This document shows, one piece after another, positions 36,897 to 38,332 of a DNA stretch of 38,332 nt (positions within the stretch are counted from its first letter, which is position 1; each line of letters begins with the position of its first letter). The position numbers and the translations under genes are program-made. The notes under the pieces are model-generated. The model was not told where the DNA came from. It did no database searches and worked only from the letters and a program-made list of their open reading frames with translations. Source of the stretch: Streptococcaceae bacterium (GTDB lineage Bacteria > Bacillota > Bacilli > Lactobacillales > Streptococcaceae); assembly GCA_031254115.1 (NCBI GenBank), contig JAIRUZ010000064.1:1-38332 (forward strand), written 5' to 3'.

Positions 36897-38332
36897 ATGA
36901 ATTTACAAGCAGAAATCAAAAAGCGCCGTACCTTTGCCATTATCAGTCACCCAGATGCGGGCAAGACAACAATTACAGAGCAGTTGCTGAAATTCGGCGG
37001 GGCGATTCGCGAAGCGGGAACAGTTAAGGCGAGAAAAACGGGGAATTTTGCCAAGTCCGACTGGATGGATATTGAAAAAGAGCGTGGGATCTCGGTGACG
37101 AGTTCAGTCATGCAGTTTGACTATGCAGGCAAGCGTGTGAATATTTTGGATACGCCTGGACATGAGGACTTTTCAGAGGATACCTATCGTACCCTGATGG
37201 CCGTTGATGCAGCCGTGATGGTGATTGACTCAGCCAAAGGTATCGAGGCGCAGACGAAGAAGCTTTTTCAAGTTGTCAAACATCGTCATATTCCTGTTTT
37301 TACCTTTATTAATAAGCTTGATCGAGATGGCCGTGAGCCGTTAGATTTGCTGTCTGAGCTCGAGGAAATTCTGGGAATTGCCTCAGTGCCGATGAATTGG
37401 CCGATTGGCATGGGGAAAAATTTCCAAGGACTTTATGACTTTGACAATGAACGCGTCGAAGTCTATCAGCCCGCTGATGGTGAGCGTTTTGTGGCTTTTT
37501 CTGAGGTCGGAAATCATGCGCTTGCGAAAAATCCCTTTTACGAGCAGGCAGTTGAGGATGCGGAGCTTTTGCAGGACGCGGGCAATGAATTTAACGAGAA
37601 AGCAATTCTTGCGGGTGAATTAACACCTGTTTTCTTTGGCTCAGCTTTGACAAGTTTTGGCGTGCAGACCTTCCTTGAAACTTTCTTGAAGTTTGCGCCA
37701 GAACCAGGCAGTCATAAGACAATTGAGGAGACAGAAATTGAGCCATTTAATCCAGATTTCTCTGGTTTTGTCTTCAAAATCCAGGCCAATATGGACCCGA
37801 AACATCGTGACCGTATTGCCTTTGTGCGTATTGTCAGCGGCGAATTTGAGCGTGGCATGGGCGTGAATCTTTTGCGGACGGGGAAACAAGTCAAGCTTTC
37901 TAATGTCACACAGTTCATGGCTGACAGTCGTGAAAATGTGCAAAATGCGGTCGCAGGCGATATTATTGGTGTCTATGATACGGGAACTTATCAGGTCGGC
38001 GATACGCTGGCGACTGGAAAGCTGAAGACGGCTTTTGAACCTCTTCCAACTTTTACGCCTGAACTTTTCATGAAAGTTTCTGCAAAAAATGTCATGAAAC
38101 AGAAGTCCTTCCAAAAAGGAATTGAACAATTGGTGCAAGAAGGAGCTATTCAGCTTTATCGTAGCTATACGACAAATGAAATCATGCTGGGTGCGGTCGG
38201 CCAGCTTCAATTTGAGGTTTTCAAGGATCGTATGGAACGTGAGTACAACGCGGAAATCATCATGACGCCGATGGGCAACAAGACCGTGCGTTGGATAAGA
38301 GAAGATCAGCTCGATGAAAAAATGTCGAGCTC
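36897..38332 (+). CDS. prfC: peptide chain release factor 3 (3'-truncated by window end)
   Basis: [70 protein letters not shown]; no stop before window end. Confidence 0.95.
   Translation, partial: MNLQAEIKKRRTFAIISHPDAGKTTITEQLLKFGGAIREAGTVKARKTGNFAKSDWMDIEKERGISVTSSVMQFDYAGKRVNILDTPGHEDFSEDTYRTLMAVDAAVMVIDSAKGIEAQTKKLFQVVKHRHIPVFTFINKLDRDGREPLDLLSELEEILGIASVPMNWPIGMGKNFQGLYDFDNERVEVYQPADGERFVAFSEVGNHALAKNPFYEQAVEDAELLQDAGNEFNEKAILAGELTPVFFGSALTSFGVQTFLETFLKFAPEPGSHKTIEETEIEPFNPDFSGFVFKIQANMDPKHRDRIAFVRIVSGEFERGMGVNLLRTGKQVKLSNVTQFMADSRENVQNAVAGDIIGVYDTGTYQVGDTLATGKLKTAFEPLPTFTPELFMKVSAKNVMKQKSFQKGIEQLVQEGAIQLYRSYTTNEIMLGAVGQLQFEVFKDRMEREYNAEIIMTPMGNKTVRWIREDQLDEKMSS

Overview
38.3 kb of a low/mid-GC Firmicute chromosome. 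Gene content fits Lactobacillales, probably Streptococcaceae, but I cannot confirm the organism. Most of the window is housekeeping: hrcA-grpE-dnaK with two CIRCE operators; mvaA and a thiolase; an ABC-F protein, a Cof-type HAD and plsX; zwf; rpmF-rpmG; a P1B-type metal ATPase; rhomboid and 5-FTHF cyclo-ligase; a cold-shock gene; dut; a GT2 glycosyltransferase with wecB; yutD-like-rlmN-nitroreductase; a lysine-riboswitch operon (lysP-dapA-dapB-HAD-dapH-asd-deacetylase); rpsF-ssb-rpsR; an HTH/TPR regulator; an SRPBCC protein; dhaKLM; and the 5' part of prfC. Two signals recur that the gene list does not explain. (1) A 16-bp palindrome, CTGTCAGCGCTGACAG, occurs exactly 7 times and in several near-exact copies. 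All exact copies lie inside unrelated CDSs and all read in the same frame (L-S-A-L-T). Its 7-bp arms also build intrinsic terminators. It resembles a HIP1- or uptake-sequence-like iterated palindrome. (2) A large group of genes has an extended -10 box (TGnTATAAT) only 6-8 nt from the ATG, which predicts leaderless mRNAs. Several of these have an inverted repeat or terminator abutting the -10. No CRISPR array, tRNA, rRNA, IS element or prophage was recognised.
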